64,000 nucleotides of DNA from Thermodesulfovibrionia bacterium (GCA_030646035.1 JAUSMY010000058.1:62001-126000); one strand, 5' to 3'. Positions 7,037 to 15,231 are shown, counted from the first letter of the stretch. Notes: a model not told the origin generated them from the sequence alone. Made by a program: numbers and translations.

Positions 7037-7897
7037 ATGATTAACTCTTTAATTTGGCTTTTAACAGTTGTTATGTATCTTCCCTCCTTTATTATCCTGT
7101 ATTCAGGCAGAACCAACTGGGCGTTAGAGGATTACTCTCATATCTATTTTATTCTTCCGATATCCCTTTTTCTTGTATGGCAAAAACGCGAAGTGCTTAA
7201 AAGTCTCTTTCAAAAAGAGGATGATAGCGCAGTCCGGGTATTTCTCAGTTTTATCTTTCTTCTTGGCGGGATACTCTTATTTATCTTCGGGTGGCGGAAT
7301 GCTTACGATCTTATCTACATCTTCTCGCTGATCCCTGTTTTATTCGGTTTGACCGGCTATCTCTACGGCAGCAAGGTTTTAAAGGCGTTATCTTTTCCTA
7401 TCCTGTATTTTTTATTCCTTGTGCCGCCGCCTCCAGCGATACTTGACAGCGTAACGCTTCCGATGAGGTATGGTGTATCTTTTGCAGCAGAAAAGATACT
7501 CTCTCTTTTCACTTATCCGGTTACAAGGGAGGGCTTACTGCTTTCAATAGGATACAGTGAAATATTTATGGCTCCTGCCTGCAGCGGTTTTCGTTCTCTT
7601 GTCACAATGTCAGCGCTTTCGCTTCCATATATTTATTTAATAAAGGGAAGATTATTAAATAAGGCCATTCTTGCGATATCTGTCATCCCCCTTGCGCTTA
7701 TTGGAAACCTTATCCGTGTCATTACGATAAGCCTGATCACTTTTTATTTCGGGACTGAAGCAGGGCAGGGCTTTCTGCACAACTTCAGCGGGATACTTAT
7801 CTTCATGGTCACAATTCTGGGGCTGACAGGTATTGAGAGTTTGATGGACAGGTTCACATCAGGAAAACCTGAGATAACAGAGGCCAAATATGAATAG
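7037..7897 (+). CDS. xrt: Exosortase/archaeosortase family protein
   Basis: 286 residues with about eight membrane segments. The three catalytic motifs are visible: Cys in 'APACSGFRSL' (near residue 180), Arg in 'IGNLIRVITIS' and His in 'FLHNFSGIL'. Exosortases are inner-membrane cysteine transpeptidases that process proteins with a C-terminal PEP-CTERM-type signal during export, usually tied to exopolysaccharide or biofilm production. The start at 7037 is the only one that keeps the first membrane segment. It overlaps the next gene by eight bases, and that gene encodes the EpsI-like partner. No PEP-CTERM substrate is seen in the window. Confidence 0.9.
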   Translation: MINSLIWLLTVVMYLPSFIILYSGRTNWALEDYSHIYFILPISLFLVWQKREVLKSLFQKEDDSAVRVFLSFIFLLGGILLFIFGWRNAYDLIYIFSLIPVLFGLTGYLYGSKVLKALSFPILYFLFLVPPPPAILDSVTLPMRYGVSFAAEKILSLFTYPVTREGLLLSIGYSEIFMAPACSGFRSLVTMSALSLPYIYLIKGRLLNKAILAISVIPLALIGNLIRVITISLITFYFGTEAGQGFLHNFSGILIFMVTILGLTGIESLMDRFTSGKPEITEAKYE

Positions 7898-8552
7898 AAA
7901 TACAAGGTTCATTTTAGTAACTTTTTTACTTACAGCATCCATATTGTTCAGCTTCACTTTTCCCAATAAGGCCACATACGAGGGCGCAAGGCTTATCGCC
8001 GGCCTTGAGATGCCGGATGCATTTGCTGGCTGGAAAGGAGTTGATATGTCAGAGCAGTTCAGGGCAAACCTGCAGGGTGCGGGATATGAATTCATAAGTG
8101 AATCCCTTGCGTACCGGTATTCTGATATAGATGAAAGGAGCCTTCTCTTCTTAATCATTAACGCGAGGGACTTTCACTATCCCAATGCCTGCCTAACGAG
8201 CTCAGGCATTGAAGTGAAAGAAATGGACAATACCGAACTAAATGCCTCAGGCCGTATCATAAGCGCATATACACTTTTAACTGATGATTTCAGTGAACGC
8301 GATAAGACCCTTATCCTCTACTGGATAGTGATAGATAAGAAGCTCGTAACCAACTGGGCCGAGCAGAAGGTGAAGCAGCTTTACTTTTCTCTATTTGATA
8401 AAAATAACGTAGGGCTTCTTGTCCGGCTTGATATCCCGGTAGAAGGCGATGATTATGAGCAGGGCCTTGCACTTGCACATATACTTGTTAATGACCTGAG
8501 CGGCGCCATGTCTGATGAAGAGGCGGATCATATATTCGGAAAGAATAATTAG
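7890..8552 (+). CDS. EpsI-like exosortase-associated protein
   Basis: 220 residues. One N-terminal membrane segment is followed by a periplasmic domain of the EpsI type: 'FAGWKGVDM' near the start, 'RYSDIDERSLLFLIINARDFHYPNACLTSSG' with the family's His/Cys-bearing stretch, and a C-terminal 'DIPVEGDDYEQGLALAHILVNDL'. EpsI proteins are encoded beside or fused to exosortases and are thought to work with them in exopolysaccharide-linked export. The start overlaps the exosortase stop, so the two are translationally coupled. Identification rests on context plus the 'FHYPNACL' motif. Confidence 0.8.
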   Translation: MNRNTRFILVTFLLTASILFSFTFPNKATYEGARLIAGLEMPDAFAGWKGVDMSEQFRANLQGAGYEFISESLAYRYSDIDERSLLFLIINARDFHYPNACLTSSGIEVKEMDNTELNASGRIISAYTLLTDDFSERDKTLILYWIVIDKKLVTNWAEQKVKQLYFSLFDKNNVGLLVRLDIPVEGDDYEQGLALAHILVNDLSGAMSDEEADHIFGKNN

Positions 8553-8587
8553 TTGATAACCCTGAAAGTTTCAGATATGATTTCTTC

Positions 8588-9661
8588 ATGATAATCGGCG
8601 TTCCAAAAGAGATAAAGGAAGAAGAGCACAGGGTTGCGGTAACACCCTCAGGCGTAAGCGAGCTGAAAAATAGCGGGCACCATATACTGATCGAGAGGGC
8701 CGCCGGGGAGGGCAGCGGTTTCTCTGATATTGAATATGAGAATGCCGGGGCTGTGATCATCGGCAAGTCTGAACTCTTTAATGATGCGGACCTTATACTC
8801 AAGGTAAAGGAACCCCTGCCTTCAGAATATAATTTCTTTCGCAAAGGGCAGGCCCTCTTCACATACCTTCATCTTGCTCCAAACCCTGATCTGATAGATT
8901 TTCTATTGAGCAGCAGGATAACCGGATTGGCATATGAAACGCTTGAGGTTGAAGGCAGATTGCCTTTGCTTAAGCCGATGAGCGAGATAGCAGGCAAGAT
9001 GGCTCCTGTTGTCGCGGCCTTTTTTCTTCAGAAGGTTCACGGCGGAGAGGGCGTTCTCATGTCAGGTGTCGAGGGCGCGACTTGCGCAAAGGTGCTGATC
9101 CTCGGCGCAGGCAATGTCGGCATGAGCGCGCTCAAGGTCGCGTACGGCATGGGCTCTGAGGTTGCTGTAATTAATAAGGGCTCTCTTAAACTTGAGCAGA
9201 TCGACAGGCTGTTTGAGGGCAGGGTAAAAACACTTCATTCTACTGATGAAAATATCAGAGTAGAAGTCATGAAAGCAGACGTAGTTATCGGGGCTGTCCT
9301 TGTCACAGGCGCAAAGGCGCCCAAATTGATATCGAGGGAACTTGTTTCAAATATGAAAAAGGGAGCTGTTATTGTAGATGTGGCTGTTGATCAGGGTGGT
9401 TGCGCAGAGACGACAAGGCCAACAACACATACCGATCCAGTCTATACTGTTGACGGGGTCATCCATTATGCTGTCGCCAACATGCCCGGTGCTTATCCGA
9501 GGACATCTACTCAGGCACTGACAAATAAGACTATTGAATATGTGAAGATACTTGCGGATATGGGGATAGAGCGAGCCATTGAAGAGAATGCAGCATTAAA
9601 GAGCGCGTTGAATACTTATCAGGGAAGAATCATACATAAGGCTGTCATACATACGAAATAA
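8588..9661 (+). CDS. ald: Alanine dehydrogenase
   Basis: 357 residues, close to the usual 360-370. Motifs: 'GVPKEIKEEEHRVAVTPSGV' at the N-terminus (substrate Arg and catalytic Lys region follow), 'FTYLHLAPNPDL' with the catalytic His, 'KPMSEIAGKMA', NAD-binding 'VLILGAGNVGMSALKVA' and 'VDVAVDQGGCAETTRPTTH'. It interconverts L-alanine and pyruvate plus ammonia with NAD, in the cytosol, and is used in alanine catabolism or nitrogen assimilation. The gene has no clear ribosome site; a palindrome CTGAAAGTTTCAG at 8562-8574 lies 13 bases before the start and could bind a regulator. It ends a long plus-strand run. Confidence 0.95.
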   Translation: MIIGVPKEIKEEEHRVAVTPSGVSELKNSGHHILIERAAGEGSGFSDIEYENAGAVIIGKSELFNDADLILKVKEPLPSEYNFFRKGQALFTYLHLAPNPDLIDFLLSSRITGLAYETLEVEGRLPLLKPMSEIAGKMAPVVAAFFLQKVHGGEGVLMSGVEGATCAKVLILGAGNVGMSALKVAYGMGSEVAVINKGSLKLEQIDRLFEGRVKTLHSTDENIRVEVMKADVVIGAVLVTGAKAPKLISRELVSNMKKGAVIVDVAVDQGGCAETTRPTTHTDPVYTVDGVIHYAVANMPGAYPRTSTQALTNKTIEYVKILADMGIERAIEENAALKSALNTYQGRIIHKAVIHTK

Positions 9662-9956
9662 ATATCTGGTCCTTCTTTGTCTTTCTCGTCTTTGGTACAA
9701 CTGAGATTCTGGTACGCTGCATCTGACATATGCGTTTTAGCCGTTTGAAGGATAACGACCGAATCAATCTATGGCGTTAGAGATTGCTAAGCTTTCTTAT
9801 TAAAAAGAGAGCAACACTATCTGAAATACAAATAATATCATTATAAAAAAATAATTGCGTTTTATCGAATCATGTGATAATTATTTGTTATTAAAAGGTT
9901 CACAGTTTATTCATGGAATTAATTTGTATTTTAAAAAAACATTAAAAGGAGGGGAA
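9662..9956. other. AT-rich intergenic region before the PD40 gene
   Basis: No convincing gene is seen in 295 bases. The second half is very AT-rich and carries an eight-base inverted repeat AAATAATT (9849-9856) and AATTATTT (9879-9886), followed by the AAAAGGAGG ribosome site of the next gene at 9946-9953. It probably holds that gene's promoter, but no single -35/-10 pair stands out. Confidence 0.5.
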
Positions 9957-10856
9957 ATGTTTAAAAAAGCATGGAAGTGTAATATTTTTATTTTGTGTTT
10001 GTTGATTGTCTGCTCTGTTGTTACTCTTGGAGGCAGTGAGGTTTTTTCAGCATCCGATTTATCCCAAAAGGTCTTCTTTGTATCGAACCGTGACGGGAAT
10101 GATGAAATCTACACAATGGATGCCGACGGCTCCAACCAGACAAGACTGACAAATACTCCGGGCGGAGATTTTGAACCTAATCTGTCTCCTGACGGAAGCA
10201 GGATTGTATTTACCTCAAACCGCAATGTGCACTGGGACATCTATATGATGAACGCAGACGGCTCAGACCAGGTAAGCCTGACAAACCATCCGGCCAAGTT
10301 TGAATGCGGGCCTTCATGGTCTCCTGATGGGAAAAAGGTTACATTTCTCTCAAACCGGGAGGGAAATGCGGAAGTCTATGTAATAAATGCAGACGGGTCA
10401 AATCCTGTAAACATTTCAAAGAACCCGGGATGGGACGGCGAACCTTCATGGTCCAGAGACGGGACAAAGATCGCCTTTACGTCCAAACGTGACGGGGTCG
10501 AAGAGATCTATGTGATGAATGCCGACGGTTCAAACCAGGTCAGGCTTACAAATAATCAGACAAAAGATGTTCTCGCATCATGGTCTCCTGACGGGGCAAA
10601 GATCGCCTTTACATCAGACAATGACGGCAATGAAGAGATCTATGTAATGAATGCCGACGGTTCAAACCGGGTCAGGCTTACAAATAATGCGGCAAGGGAC
10701 TACAGGCCTTCCTGGTCACGTGACGGGAGTAAAATTGCTTTTGCATCAGCTCGTGATGGAGGCATGGAAGCATTTATAATGGATGCAGACGGCTCAAACC
10801 AGACAAGGCTTACAAACAATCCGGCATGGGACTATGAGCCTGCCTGGTCACGTTAA
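9957..10856 (+). CDS. Secreted PD40/TolB-like beta-propeller protein
   Basis: 299 residues from ATG 9957, chosen because AAAAGGAGGGG lies just upstream and the protein then begins with a signal peptide (KKAWK, hydrophobic core, 'VFSAS'). The mature part is six tandem units of about 42 residues, each with '[22 protein letters not shown]' style strands and 'SWSPDGxKIAF' turns: the PD40 repeat of TolB and DPP-IV-like propellers. Six blades would close one propeller. Family members bind proteins or ligands in the periplasm or outside the cell; no catalytic domain is attached. The two fourth-to-fifth repeats are nearly identical in DNA, suggesting recent internal duplication. A strong hairpin follows the stop. 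Confidence 0.88.
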   Translation: MFKKAWKCNIFILCLLIVCSVVTLGGSEVFSASDLSQKVFFVSNRDGNDEIYTMDADGSNQTRLTNTPGGDFEPNLSPDGSRIVFTSNRNVHWDIYMMNADGSDQVSLTNHPAKFECGPSWSPDGKKVTFLSNREGNAEVYVINADGSNPVNISKNPGWDGEPSWSRDGTKIAFTSKRDGVEEIYVMNADGSNQVRLTNNQTKDVLASWSPDGAKIAFTSDNDGNEEIYVMNADGSNRVRLTNNAARDYRPSWSRDGSKIAFASARDGGMEAFIMDADGSNQTRLTNNPAWDYEPAWSR

Positions 10857-10932
10857 GATACATTCAGTGAAGATGTTGTAATCTCTCTTTCAGTCACCGG
10901 CTAATCAGCAGTGGCTGAAGTGAACGATATTG

Positions 10933-10973
10933 AGACGGTGAGAGCAGAGATGTGAAATCCTGCTTCACCGTCT
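10933..10973 (+). terminator. Hairpin terminator after the PD40 gene
   Basis: AGACGGTGA (10933-10941) pairs with TCACCGTCT (10965-10973), and inside it AGCAG pairs with CTGCT around a 12-base loop, giving 14 pairs with one bulged G. A short pyrimidine run TTCTGT follows. No long T tract is present, so it may terminate weakly or in both directions. Confidence 0.55.
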
Positions 10974-11075
10974 TTCTGTATCCTTGCAAGTCCTGTCTAT
11001 GGTTAATGTCGTTTTCATATGTACTAATATGTGCTAACGATATGGGCATGTCAAGCTATTTCTTTGAACTAGAAT

Positions 11076-11131
11076 GTTCAAGGTAACCGATGCTGCGCAG
11101 CTTTATTGCGCAGCGTCCGATTGACTTAGAC
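11076..11131. repeat. Imperfect palindrome at the 3' end of the membrane protein gene
   Basis: A perfect core GCTGCGCA (11092-11099) / TGCGCAGC (11107-11114) with a seven-base loop is extended by imperfect pairing out to GTTCAAG at 11076 and CTTAGAC at 11131. On the minus strand the right end reads GTCTAAG and contains the stop codon of the gene. The geometry resembles an integron attC site, whose outer box would be GTCTAAC, but the opposite GTTRRRY box is missing. It could equally be a plain terminator. Confidence 0.45.
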
Positions 11132-11752
11132 ACGAAGCCACGAACGCGAAAGAGCAGGGAAGGTTTTGAGCAGAGCCTGCATCTTGTGGGCATAGGTCGG
11201 TTTTGATTTTCTTCTATATAGAATAAACGGAAGGCATATAACAAACGTATCTGCCAACGAGGTGTAGAAAAATATTTCGATCTCTTTCTTATGAATAACC
11301 TTCGCCTCAATTAGTTTCGCAAGGTGCTCATATTTATTCAAAATGTGTTTCGTTTTTTTGATGCTTTCTTTGTTATCCTCAATGAATTGTTCGTCGACGT
11401 CATCAAACTCTACCCCTACTCGTTGCAACAGGTAGTCCTTAATCAGCTCATCAGCTAAGTCGGCCAACTCAGGTATTCGTTGCTCAGCCTCGTCACTAGT
11501 ACTGGTTGAAGTTATTTGCCGAAAGCGAGATTGCCAGACTAATGCAACATCGTTTTTCGTTGCCAGAATATCGTCTCCATGGAAGTCCTCGTAGAGATCG
11601 CAAAAAAACTCATACTGTGTTTTTCTCTTCGCAATCCTAATAGACGCTAATGCGATCCAGGCCGACATAATCGCTCCTAAAACCGCTATGGTTTTGATCG
11701 CGATGTCGAAGACCTGGTAGTTCTCTCTGATGTAACAAATCCAGCTACTCAT
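11126..11752 (-). CDS. Membrane-anchored protein, DUF4760-like, unknown function
   Basis: 208 residues from ATG 11752, chosen over an earlier ATG because GGAGGGG lies directly upstream. One membrane segment (about residues 15-38) is followed by 'ASIRIAKRKTQYEFFCDLY', then a long acidic helical cytosolic region, and a second hydrophobic stretch near residues 165-180. The layout (N-terminal span then 'RKTQYEFF..LYE' helix) recalls the DUF4760 group of small membrane proteins; that assignment is tentative. Codon use and style differ from the neighbours, the gene stands alone between repeats, and it is flanked by integron-like boxes, so recent acquisition is likely. Confidence 0.7.
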   Translation of the reverse strand: MSSWICYIRENYQVFDIAIKTIAVLGAIMSAWIALASIRIAKRKTQYEFFCDLYEDFHGDDILATKNDVALVWQSRFRQITSTSTSDEAEQRIPELADLADELIKDYLLQRVGVEFDDVDEQFIEDNKESIKKTKHILNKYEHLAKLIEAKVIHKKEIEIFFYTSLADTFVICLPFILYRRKSKPTYAHKMQALLKTFPALSRSWLRV

Positions 11753-11772
11753 ATCCCCTCCATCGCTAAGTC

Positions 11773-11779
11773 GCCTAAC
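11773..11779 (-). other. GTTAGGC box upstream of the membrane protein gene
   Basis: On the minus strand GTTAGGC ends 20 bases before the ATG of the membrane protein gene; the plus strand reads GCCTAACAATT, the common opening of attC sites. With the palindrome at the gene's end this gives cassette-like flanks, but a full attC cannot be built from the surrounding sequence. Confidence 0.25.
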
Positions 11780-11969
11780 AATTAATATACAGCCAGCCGT
11801 ATTTTTTGGAATAAGAAAAGTATAGTTATATGAGTAGGAAAAATACAAGCAAAAAATAGAGTGGTGTGGTTAATTGATTTCGGACAAGCCAACAGTAGGC
11901 TGGCCAGAAGTAGGTGCTTTAAGCAACGGAGTCGCCGGAATGACAATGGCATTGTAAAACCTCCCCTTG

Positions 11970-11990
11970 CCCCTCCTTGTTAAAGAGGGG
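11970..11990. repeat. CCCCTC...GAGGGG hairpin, dispersed-repeat type
   Basis: CCCCTC (11970-11975) pairs with GAGGGG (11985-11990) inside a longer CCTCCCC...GGGGAAAAGG stretch directly after the 3' end of mqnA. A related hairpin occurs at 45796-45821. Such CCTCCCC/GGGGAGG sequences recur as dispersed elements in many genomes and may act as terminators. Confidence 0.5.
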
Positions 11991-11999
11991 AAAAGGACA

Positions 12000-12791
12000 C
12001 TACAGCTTCTTTGCGTACTTATCAAAAAGCATCAACCCTTCAAGATGCTCGTCTGTGAAGTCGTATGATATGCCGTTCCAGTAGGTTATCAGTTTTTTTT
12101 CGCTCAGCAGTTTATTCATTGGCGCTTTTTCAGCAAGCAGGGAAAGGTTTTTTGGAATATACTTTTTTGCGGCGATAAGGTCTTCGGAGAGTTTTTTGAT
12201 AAGTTCTTTCTTCTCAGCGAGCGAATCTTTCCTGGCTATCCAGAGCGCGAATACGAACGGCAGTCCGGTATGTTTGTGCCACAGGCCTCCGAGGTCGAAT
12301 ATGTTTCCTGTGAACTCCTGTGCCTCTCTCATCGCCTCATCGCCGATAAGCAGTGTCGCGTCAGCATTCTCAAGATTCTCTTCAGCAGAAACGCCTTCAG
12401 TGACCGTGAAAGTGCAGTTCATGGAGAGAAATTGCTTCATGATTATCTTCAAAAGGACGACCGAGGTCTCAGAGTGTGAGGATACGGATATGTTCTTGCC
12501 TTCAAGAGATTCCAATGCATAATGTGAAAAAAGGAATATGCTTCCGACAGATCCGGTCGCGCTTATTGATGTCCAGGGGATGATGGAGTATTTATCTTTA
12601 TGTCTCAGATACTCTATTGATGATGAAGGGCTTACATCTATCTCGCCGTCACGGAGCATCCTGTTGAGCTGTGAAGGCACGCCTTCAGTGAATGTGTACT
12701 CAGGACGCCTGCATTCGTTCTCCAGATAATAGAAGATGGGGAATAGGTTGGTGAAAGGTATCTTGCCGATTCTGAGATTATTGGTCTTCAA
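12000..12791 (-). CDS. mqnA: Chorismate dehydratase MqnA (futalosine pathway)
   Basis: 263 residues. 'LRIGKIPFTNLFPIFYYLE' at the N-terminus and 'PSQLNRMLRDGEIDVSPSSSIEYLRH' are characteristic of MqnA. 'LIGDEAMRE' and 'DLGGLWHKHTGLPFVFALW' define the substrate-binding second lobe of its periplasmic-binding-protein-like fold. MqnA removes water from chorismate to form 3-enolpyruvylbenzoate, the first step of the futalosine route to menaquinone, in the cytosol. Menaquinone is the likely acceptor of the complex I encoded nearby. The start lies six bases after the rtcB stop, so the two form an operon with rtcB first. Other mqn genes are not in the window. Confidence 0.92.
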   Translation of the reverse strand: MKTNNLRIGKIPFTNLFPIFYYLENECRRPEYTFTEGVPSQLNRMLRDGEIDVSPSSSIEYLRHKDKYSIIPWTSISATGSVGSIFLFSHYALESLEGKNISVSSHSETSVVLLKIIMKQFLSMNCTFTVTEGVSAEENLENADATLLIGDEAMREAQEFTGNIFDLGGLWHKHTGLPFVFALWIARKDSLAEKKELIKKLSEDLIAAKKYIPKNLSLLAEKAPMNKLLSEKKLITYWNGISYDFTDEHLEGLMLFDKYAKKL

Positions 12792-12797
12792 AATATC

Positions 12798-14237
12798 TTA
12801 TCCTTTTATTACGCCGAGCGGCCTGAGCTTTGCGACTTTTTTTGAGAACCCTGCTCTATGCACGACATCCACGACATTTGAAATATCTTTATACGCCTCA
12901 GGCATCTCTTCCGCGAGTGTGCCTCTGCCTGTATATCTGACGGCCACGCCTGCATCTTCCATCTCTTGTCTTATAGACCTGCCTTTTGCCTGTTTCATCG
13001 CCTGATGCCTTGAGAGCAGCCTGCCTGCGCCGTGGCATGTGGAGCCGAAGGATTCTCTCATCCCTGTTTCAGTCCCGATGAGAACATATGAAGCCCTGCC
13101 CATGTCACCGGGAATTATAACAGGTTGGCCGATCTCTTTGTAAGCGTCAGGAAGTTCAGGATGCCCCGGCGGGAACGCTCTTGTAGCGCCTTTGCGGTGA
13201 ACCACGACCTTCATCTTCCTGCCGTCAATAATATGCTCTTCAACCTTTGCGATATTATGCGCGACATCATATAAAAGGCTCATGCCTGCTTTGTTTGGCC
13301 CGATGCCCAGCACCTCCATGAAGGCCTCTCTTACCCAGTGCGTAATATACTGCCTGTTCGCCCATGCATAGTTTGCCGCAGCCTTCATCGCTGCAAGATA
13401 CTCTTTCGCCTCGGGGCTGCTGTACGGCGCGCAGGCAAGCTCTATGTCAGGCAGGTCTATCTTATATTTACGAGCTGCCTTCTGCATCACATTAAGAAAG
13501 TCTGTGCAGACCTGATGCCCGAAACCTCTTGAGCCGGTATGTATCATGACCGTTATCTGATCTTTATAGAGGCCGAAGCTGTTTGCAATGCCTTCATCAA
13601 ATATCTCATCAACATACTGTATCTCGGCAAAGTGATTGCCTGAGCCGAGTGTGCCTAACTGCGCGCTTCCCCTCTCGTAAGCCTTATCGCTTACAATATC
13701 CGGGTCTGCGCCTTCCATGCATCCGCCTGATTCTGTATGTTCAAGGTCTTCGCTGCTTCCAAAACCCTGCTCAACCACCCACTGCGCGCCTTGAAGCAGA
13801 ACCTTTCGATGCTCTTTTGATTTAAGTTTGAGCTTACCTTTTGAACCTACGCCTGTCGGTATGTCCCTGAACAAGACCTCCACGAGGTCTCTGGCCTTTG
13901 GAATAACCTCGTCTTTGTGCAGGTTACTCCTCAGGAGCCTGACTCCTCAATTTATGTCGTAGCCGACACCGCCCGGGGATATTATCCCTTCCTTCAGGTC
14001 AAATGCCGCTACGCCGCCGATAGTGAAGCCGTAGCCCCTGTGTATGTCAGGCATCGCAAGCGCCGCGCCGACGATTCCGGGAAGGGAGGCCACATTCGCG
14101 ACCTGTTCGATTGATTCCTTATCAAGACTTTTTTCCAGCGCCCTGTCCACATAGATGATGCCGTTTGTCCTCATGCCTGTTTTGTAGCCTTGAGGTATCT
14201 CTAACTTTGTATCATCAATCCTGCGAAGACCTTCCAT
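12798..14237 (-). CDS. rtcB: RNA ligase RtcB with in-frame TGA at the metal-binding Cys (candidate selenoprotein)
   Basis: Read through one TGA at 13947-13949, the frame encodes 479 residues, the size of archaeal RtcB. All other signatures are intact: '[19 protein letters not shown]', '[10 protein letters not shown]', '[11 protein letters not shown]', '[15 protein letters not shown]', and '[14 protein letters not shown]' with the guanylated His. The TGA sits in 'GVGYDIN[10 protein letters not shown]', where the family has an invariant Cys that binds the active-site metal. RtcB joins 2',3'-cyclic phosphate and 5'-OH RNA ends with GTP and Mn2+, for RNA repair or tRNA splicing. The start at 14237 is preferred because AGGAGG lies eight bases upstream; ATG 14243 is too close. 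A SECIS-like hairpin follows the TGA. Alternatives are a fresh nonsense mutation or sequence error, leaving a 96-residue fragment and an orphan remainder. Confidence 0.85.
13900..13949 (-). promoter_or_regulatory. Candidate bacterial SECIS element in rtcB
   Basis: Reading the minus strand from the TGA: 16 bases, then GGAGTAACCT (13930-13921), an 11-base loop GCACAAAGACG (13920-13910), then AGGTTATTCC (13909-13900). The arms form ten pairs with one G-U. The loop begins with G and starts 26 bases after the TGA. As I recall, bacterial SECIS models ask for a G in the first two loop positions and 16-37 bases from the UGA to the loop, which this meets. Function is inferred. Confidence 0.5.
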
Positions 14238-14356
14238 AACCATTACCTCCTGTCAAGATAATTAGAGATTAAAGCATTCCGGCTCTTTTGTCGAGTGATG
14301 CGATGTTGCCGATGCCCTGCTTTTTCCATGTTGAATTGGTTACTATATTTAACATT

Positions 14357-15205
14357 ATGAATAGAATGTTTTTATTTATGCAGGCCTTATTGCTTTTATG
14401 CGGAGCATCTCTGTCATGCTCTTTTAACTCCAATAAAGCGCCTGATGAAAAAATAAAAGTTGCTGAAGGATACAGCTGGGAGGTCTATGCTGAAGGACTT
14501 AAGAGTGTGGACAATCTTGCAAAGACACCTGACGGTTTATTGTTTGCCACACTTGAACTGAACTCTCCTGACGGAGAACTGATAATGATAGACCGCGACG
14601 GCAAGGCGACATCTGTCATGAAAGGGCTGAACCGGCCGGACGGGCTTCGCGCAAGAGGATTTAAATTATACATCCTTGAAGAGTCACGCAGCGGCAGGGT
14701 AATTGAATATGATGTCAAGGCATTTAAACACAGAGTAATGGCTGAATTCGACAATCTTGAAGGCATAGCAGTTATCTCTGATGAAGAGATCGTCATAGCT
14801 GAAGACAAAAAAGAAGGCAGGCTTATCAAGCTGTCACTTTCAGGAGATAGAACGGTTCTGTGGGAGGGGCTGAGTAACCCGGAAGGGATAGCAGTTGATA
14901 AAGAAGGCGTGATCTATATTGCTGAAACAAAAACCGGCAAGGTGCTTTTTTTAAAGGGCGATGAAAAGGGGATACTTCTGCAGGGGCTTCATGAACCTGA
15001 CCAGCTTGCGATCGATAATGACGGCGCTTTGTGGATCGCTGAGGATGTGAATCCTGGGCGGCTGCTCCGATATTATAACGGGCTGCTTGAAACGATCGTT
15101 GAGGGGCTGAATGCTCCTCAGGGCATTCTGACAGACGGGAAAGACATATTGTTGGCGGAACAGGAACTTGGCCGGATAATTCATCTTAAGAGAAAACAGA
15201 AGTGA
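14357..15205 (+). CDS. Lipoprotein with SMP-30/NHL-like beta-propeller
   Basis: 282 residues if begun at ATG 14357, which gives a lipoprotein signal ('LLLLCGASLSC'); an earlier ATG at 14288 would bury the signal peptide and is rejected. After the lipid anchor the protein has repeated units of 'GLxxPDGL...LYILEESRSGRVIEYD', 'LEGIAVISDEEIVIAED', 'PEGIAVDKEGVIYIAET' and 'PDQLAIDNDGALWIAED', the six-bladed propeller pattern of SMP-30/gluconolactonase and NHL proteins. The substrate or ligand is unknown. It is divergent from rtcB and converges on the nuoG-like gene. No strong ribosome site is visible, so the start is uncertain by a few codons. Confidence 0.8.
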   Translation: MNRMFLFMQALLLLCGASLSCSFNSNKAPDEKIKVAEGYSWEVYAEGLKSVDNLAKTPDGLLFATLELNSPDGELIMIDRDGKATSVMKGLNRPDGLRARGFKLYILEESRSGRVIEYDVKAFKHRVMAEFDNLEGIAVISDEEIVIAEDKKEGRLIKLSLSGDRTVLWEGLSNPEGIAVDKEGVIYIAETKTGKVLFLKGDEKGILLQGLHEPDQLAIDNDGALWIAEDVNPGRLLRYYNGLLETIVEGLNAPQGILTDGKDILLAEQELGRIIHLKRKQK

Positions 15206-15231
15206 TATCTTTCACGCAGTGAACCGCAGGG

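Noticed and set aside
8577-8591. Four-codon leader frame overlapping the ald start
   Set aside because: It has no ribosome site and such short ATG-TGA overlaps occur by chance.
12798-14243. rtcB as two separate genes or as a frameshifted pseudogene
   Set aside because: Both parts are in the same frame, separated by a single TGA codon, and join without gap into one full-length RtcB. No frameshift is needed and no other damage is visible.
12798-14243. TGA reassigned as a sense codon throughout the genome
   Set aside because: Many genes in the window (for example the MFS transporter, nuoI and rpe) end properly at TGA, so it works as a stop here.
14269-14355. 28-residue minus-strand frame in the rtcB leader
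   Set aside because: It has an ATG and plausible composition but no ribosome site and no family match, and it fills the leader of rtcB. Chance is more likely.
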